From: Streptococcus plurextorum DSM 22810 | Lineage (GTDB): Bacteria; Bacillota; Bacilli; Lactobacillales; Streptococcaceae | Reading direction: 5' to 3' | Assembly (NCBI RefSeq): GCF_000423745.1 | Contig: NZ_AUIO01000003.1 | Location: forward strand, 62,001 to 126,000 | DNA length: 64,000 nucleotides | In this document: one piece after another, positions 60,405 to 64,000 of the stretch | Position numbering within the stretch: position 1 is the stretch's first letter | Layout: every line of letters starts with the position of its first letter | The notes under the pieces: generated by a model | What the model saw: the letters and a program-made list of their open reading frames with translations, nothing else | What the model was told of the DNA's origin: nothing | Database searches by the model: none | Position numbers and translations under genes: made by a program

Positions 60405-61253
60405 ATGAAACTATTGTCACATATAGACGCAGGATTCTGGACTTCTTTAGTTGCCAATCCTTGGGTAATTTTTATTAATCTGCTTGATGTTCTCATTGTA
60501 ACTTATTTGATTTATCGTTTTATTAAGGCATTGGCTGGGACCAAGGTCATGACCCTGATTCAAGGTGTTGTTTTTTTTGTCCTGACTAAGATTGTTGCCG
60601 AGTGGCTAGGGCTTACGACCATCTCTTATTTGATGAATCAGGTGATTACTTATGGGATTATTGCTGGAGTCGTTATTTTTGCTCCCGAAATTCGAGTAGG
60701 GTTAGAACGCTTTGGACGCGCTAGCAATCTTTTTATGGCTAACCAATCCGCTAAAGATGAAGAGAAATTGATTGATGCGCTATTGAAATCAGTTGGCTAC
60801 ATGGGCCCTAGAAAAATCGGTGCCTTGATAGCTATTGAAGGGTCACAAACCTTGCGTGAGTACCGCATGAGTGGCATCCCATTAGAGGCAGATATTTCGA
60901 GCCAACTATTGATTAACATCTTCATCCCAAACACTCCTTTGCATGATGGTGCGGTAATCATAGAAGGCAAAAAAATCATGACGGCATGCTCTTACTTGCC
61001 GCTATCCGAGTCTCAGGCTATTTCCAAAGAATTCGGCACCAGACACCGTGCAGCCATTGGTTTGTCTGAGCATACCGATGCGGTAACTCTCATTGTTTCT
61101 GAAGAAACTGGTGCCATATCTGTGGCTTATAAGGACAATTTTATCCATGATTTATCGTTGGAGGAGTTGGAAAAATTACTGCGTAAGCTATGGATTACCG
61201 AGGAACAAGCAGAGCCTTTCTGGAAACAGTGGTTTGGAGGTAAGAAATCATGA
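60405..61253 (+). CDS. cdaA: Diadenylate cyclase CdaA
   Basis: 282-residue membrane enzyme making the second messenger c-di-AMP from two ATP. Three N-terminal spans (~20-90), then the DAC domain with LHDGAV (near residue 183) and TRHRAAIG (near residue 212), both catalytic motifs intact. Plus-strand -10 TATAAT at 60367-60372. The cdaR start overlaps its stop by 4 nt. cdaA-cdaR-glmM is the conserved Firmicute order. Confidence 0.95.
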   Translation: MKLLSHIDAGFWTSLVANPWVIFINLLDVLIVTYLIYRFIKALAGTKVMTLIQGVVFFVLTKIVAEWLGLTTISYLMNQVITYGIIAGVVIFAPEIRVGLERFGRASNLFMANQSAKDEEKLIDALLKSVGYMGPRKIGALIAIEGSQTLREYRMSGIPLEADISSQLLINIFIPNTPLHDGAVIIEGKKIMTACSYLPLSESQAISKEFGTRHRAAIGLSEHTDAVTLIVSEETGAISVAYKDNFIHDLSLEELEKLLRKLWITEEQAEPFWKQWFGGKKS

Positions 61254-62212
61254 GGAATCGCCTGTTCAATAAAAGGACGGGACTTATTTTAGTGTCTTTC
61301 CTATTTGCTATGCTTCTCTTTTTGACAGCAACCGTCAGCTCTTATAACAGCACACAGCAACAAATTATGCAGACGGCTGAAACCTATAGCCATACTTTGG
61401 AAAATATTCCGATTGACATCAAATACGACAGCGATAAGTATTTCATCTCAGGCTATTCTTACGAGACAGAAGTTTATTTGACATCGACCAATCGTCTCAA
61501 GCTAGACACGGAAATCAATAGTTCCACCAGACACTTTAAGGTGGTTGCTGATTTGTCTCAACTGAGTGAAGGCACTCATAAAGTGACTTTAGAAGTAAAA
61601 GAATTACCAGATGAGGTCACAGCAACTGTGACTCCTGAAATCATGACGGTTACCATCGGCAAAAAAACGGCGGAAACTTTTCCTGTTAAGATTGATTTAG
61701 AGGAATCATTGTTTGCGGCTGGCTATGAATTGGATAGTTATGAGCTGACAGATAAGCTTGTTGAAGTAACTAGTGATGAAACCACGATTGGTCAGATTGA
61801 TCATGTAAAGGCTGTACTACCGGATGGTTTGAGCCTGTCGTCTGACTATAATGATAAAGTCACTTTGCAAGCTGTTGCGGCAGACGGTCGTATTCTTCCA
61901 GCAGTCATTGAGCCTGCTAAGACAACTTTAAAAGTTAAAGTGCACAGCCTGACCAAGACGGTGCCAATTAAGGTTGTCTACACAGGAACCATGGATAGTA
62001 GTGTCTCTGAAATCAATAATACATTGTCTCAGAGCTCTGCCTTAATCCAAGGAAAGAAAGAAGCACTTGATCAAGTGAAGGAAATTGTTGTGACAATGGA
62101 TATCACATCGGTCACAGAAAGTGTGATTTTAAGGCAACCGCTTAAGGCAGATCGTGTTCTAGTCTTACCAGATGTTGTTGATGTCACGCTGAACGTTGTT
62201 AAGAAAAAATAA
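61250..62212 (+). CDS. cdaR: CdaA regulator CdaR (YbbR-domain protein)
   Basis: 320-residue protein with one N-terminal span (residues ~10-30) and three extracytoplasmic YbbR repeats (~50-130, 135-225, 230-318). It binds CdaA and tunes c-di-AMP output. ATG overlaps the cdaA stop (ATGA). Confidence 0.92.
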   Translation: MRNRLFNKRTGLILVSFLFAMLLFLTATVSSYNSTQQQIMQTAETYSHTLENIPIDIKYDSDKYFISGYSYETEVYLTSTNRLKLDTEINSSTRHFKVVADLSQLSEGTHKVTLEVKELPDEVTATVTPEIMTVTIGKKTAETFPVKIDLEESLFAAGYELDSYELTDKLVEVTSDETTIGQIDHVKAVLPDGLSLSSDYNDKVTLQAVAADGRILPAVIEPAKTTLKVKVHSLTKTVPIKVVYTGTMDSSVSEINNTLSQSSALIQGKKEALDQVKEIVVTMDITSVTESVILRQPLKADRVLVLPDVVDVTLNVVKKK

Positions 62213-62477
62213 TCATTGGTCTTAATCTTAGGTGAGGTTATTTAGGGAGGTCATTTGCTCTGCTGATGTTAGAAGCTGTCAGAGTCCCAAGGAACCTCTA
62301 GACCTTAGCGACGTTTTAGTGATAATAGGATAGATTAAAGAAAGGAAATGTTTGGTTGCGACTATTAGCAACTAGACCCAAGCAAGACAGTCAGTGATAG
62401 ACAGTTGATTTTGATGTGAATACACATGGTCGTTTTTCTGTTTTTTATCAGATTTGTCAGGCTTTTGGTATCTTATA
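62213..62477 (+). other. 265-nt cdaR-glmM spacer
   Basis: Longer than the usual gap in this operon. It contains small hairpins (GGTTGC / GCAACT near 62353-62371) and several AT-rich stretches but no gene, clear terminator or recognised riboswitch. Possible -10 TATCTT with TGG before it at 62466-62474, only 3 nt before the glmM start. Confidence 0.5.
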
Positions 62478-63830
62478 GTGGGTAAATATTTTGGAACGGA
62501 CGGTGTCCGTGGTGAAGCAAATGTTGAGTTGACGCCTGAATTGGCGTTTAAATTAGGACGATTTGGAGGCTATGTTCTCAGTCAGCATGAAATAGGTCGT
62601 CCGAAAGTTTTTGTGGCGCGAGATACGCGTATATCAGGTCAAATGCTAGAGTCCGCTTTGATTGCTGGTCTTTTGTCAGTTGGCATTGAAGTCTATCAAC
62701 TAGGAGTGCTAGCGACACCTGGTGTCTCTTATCTGGTACGTACAGAAAATGCTAGCGCAGGGGTCATGATTTCTGCTAGTCACAATCCTGCACTTGACAA
62801 TGGTATTAAGTTCTTTGGTGGCGATGGTTTTAAACTAGCAGATGATCAGGAAGCTGAAATTGAAGCTCTCCTAGATGCCGCAGAGGATACTTTACCACGT
62901 CCATCCGCGGATGGCCTTGGAACCTTGGTTGACTACCCAGAAGGAGTCCGTAAATACGAAAAATTCTTGGTGTCAACAGGAACTGATTTGGAAGGCTTAA
63001 AAGTAGCACTTGACACAGCTCATGGTGCAGCTACCAGCTCAGCCAGAAATATTTTCCTTGATCTAGGCGCTAATATTGCGGTTATTGGTGATAAGCCAGA
63101 CGGTCTCAATATTAATGATGGAGTCGGCTCAACCCATCCTGAAAAGCTACAAGAGATGGTCAAAGAGAGGGGGGCTGCTATTGGCCTAGCCTTTGATGGG
63201 GATAGCGATCGTTTGATTGCTGTTGATGAAAAAGGTGACATTGTCGATGGTGATAAAATCATGTATATCATTGGCAAATACCTGTCTGAAAAAGATCAGT
63301 TGGCGCAGAATACCATTGTAACGACTGTGATGTCAAATCTTGGTTTCCACAAGGCCTTGGATCGTGAGGGGATTAAAAAAGCTGTAACAGCAGTTGGAGA
63401 TCGCTATGTGGTTGAGGAGATGCGCAAGTCTGGCTATAATTTGGGTGGAGAGCAGTCTGGGCATGTCATCATCATGGATTACAATACAACAGGCGACGGT
63501 CAGCTGACCGCTGTGCAATTAACCAAAATCATGAAAGAAACAGGCAAGAAACTGTCTGAATTGGCAGCTGAAGTCACCATTTACCCGCAGAAACTGGTCA
63601 ATATCCGTGTGGAAAATAGCATGAAGGACAAGGCTATGGAAGTACCTGCTATTGTGGCTGTTATTGACAAAATGGAGTCAGAAATGGCTGGAAATGGACG
63701 TATCTTGGTCCGTCCAAGTGGGACTGAGCCACTTTTACGCGTCATGGCAGAAGCACCGACCGATGCAGAGGTGGATTACTATGTGGATACCATTGCAGAT
63801 GTGGTGCGTTCAGAGATTGGTATTGCCTAA
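62478..63830 (+). CDS. glmM: Phosphoglucosamine mutase
   Basis: 450-residue enzyme converting glucosamine-6-phosphate to glucosamine-1-phosphate for UDP-GlcNAc synthesis. Phosphoserine loop [13 protein letters not shown] (Ser near residue 101), metal loop FDGDSDR (~240), sugar loop GGEQSGH (~325) and RPSGTEP (~410). The start is taken as GTG 62478 because it gives the invariant [12 protein letters not shown]-terminus; no ribosome site precedes it, and the only alternative is TTG 62454. Confidence 0.94.
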   Translation: MGKYFGTDGVRGEANVELTPELAFKLGRFGGYVLSQHEIGRPKVFVARDTRISGQMLESALIAGLLSVGIEVYQLGVLATPGVSYLVRTENASAGVMISASHNPALDNGIKFFGGDGFKLADDQEAEIEALLDAAEDTLPRPSADGLGTLVDYPEGVRKYEKFLVSTGTDLEGLKVALDTAHGAATSSARNIFLDLGANIAVIGDKPDGLNINDGVGSTHPEKLQEMVKERGAAIGLAFDGDSDRLIAVDEKGDIVDGDKIMYIIGKYLSEKDQLAQNTIVTTVMSNLGFHKALDREGIKKAVTAVGDRYVVEEMRKSGYNLGGEQSGHVIIMDYNTTGDGQLTAVQLTKIMKETGKKLSELAAEVTIYPQKLVNIRVENSMKDKAMEVPAIVAVIDKMESEMAGNGRILVRPSGTEPLLRVMAEAPTDAEVDYYVDTIADVVRSEIGIA

Positions 63831-63839
63831 TAGGACAGG

Positions 63840-63858
63840 ACGACCGAAAGGTCGTTTT
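63840..63858 (+). terminator. glmM terminator
   Basis: ACGACC / GGTCGT stem with GAAA tetraloop and T run. Confidence 0.85.
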
Positions 63859-63937
63859 TGTCAGCTTTGCTTTGTCGCTCAGCTATTTCTTGAAACTATG
63901 GTATAATAAAGAAAATCAACAAAAAGTGAGAACTCAA

Positions 63938-64000
63938 ATGACATTCAAATCAGGATTTGTGGCGATTTTAGGTCGTCCAAACGTTGGGAAATCAACCTTT
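63938..64000 (+). CDS. era: GTPase Era (3' partial)
   Basis: Only the first 21 codons are in the window: MTFKSGFVAILGRPNVGKST with the P-loop GRPNVGKS. Era binds 16S rRNA during 30S assembly. Its own extended -10 TGGTATAAT lies at 63899-63907, so it is transcribed separately from glmM. It usually follows dgkA in streptococci, but not here. Confidence 0.9.
   Translation, partial: MTFKSGFVAILGRPNVGKSTF

Overview
The window is chromosomal DNA of a low-G+C Firmicute, almost certainly a Streptococcus. Supporting signs are the gene set (parE/parC, RF2 with its programmed frameshift, dinG, DUF1803 and DUF2969 proteins, SepM-type protease, murT/gatD, cdaA/cdaR/glmM), the tmRNA tag AKNTNTYALAA, an IS861-like IS3-family element and a streptococcal hyaluronan-disaccharide locus. 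The species cannot be settled by reading alone. No phage, plasmid, ICE or CRISPR array is visible; the window is mostly housekeeping with small accessory islands.

Layout. 1-8.2 kb: parE (5' end cut off), a Fic-fold AMP transferase, two DUF1232 paralogues, an AT-rich orphan gene, parC, ilvE and a DUF2969 gene. 8.2-13.3 kb: tRNA-Tyr and tRNA-Gln with a ~128-bp long hairpin between them, rpsA, an IS3-family element sitting in the loop of the rpsA terminator, tRNA-Arg, a ~230-bp intergenic repeat, a lipoprotein gene and ssrA (tmRNA). 13.5-31.2 kb: yutD, rlmN, a VanZ-family gene, a FlaR-like kinase, a heterodimeric ABC exporter, a minimal A24 peptidase, a phosphatase, yqgQ, glk, rhodanese-like, pflA, ppaC, phoH, a nitroreductase with an in-frame stop, queG, prfB, ftsE and ftsX. 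31.6-44.6 kb: an MBL hydrolase divergent from dinG, aspC, asnS, ccdA with a TlpA-like lipoprotein, a DUF1803 gene, a cluster of small membrane proteins with one XRE regulator behind a 36-bp palindrome, rsmD, coaD and sepM.

45.1-53.9 kb is a hyaluronan-disaccharide utilisation locus: dhuD, dhuI, ugl, PTS EIIB/EIIC/EIID, a YajC-like protein, a heparinase II/III-family lyase and the LacI-family regulator regR. Imported unsaturated disaccharides would be cut by Ugl, and the uronate isomerised and reduced by DhuI and DhuD. Two copies of a palindrome built on ACCGGT lie in the dhuD and ugl promoters and are the likely RegR operators. The PTS EIIA gene and kdgK/kdgA are not present here. 54.1-64 kb: ybeY, dgkA, cls, an unassigned structured small RNA, an AEC-family permease, murT/gatD (lipid II amidation) divergent from cdaA/cdaR (c-di-AMP synthesis), glmM and the start of era.

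Three regulatory or repeat themes recur. First, seven genes have a -10 box exactly 6-7 nt before the start codon, as expected for leaderless mRNAs. Second, three diverged copies of one ~170-230-bp intergenic repeat lie next to terminators. Third, three genes carry single in-frame stop codons (one nitroreductase, two small membrane-protein genes).
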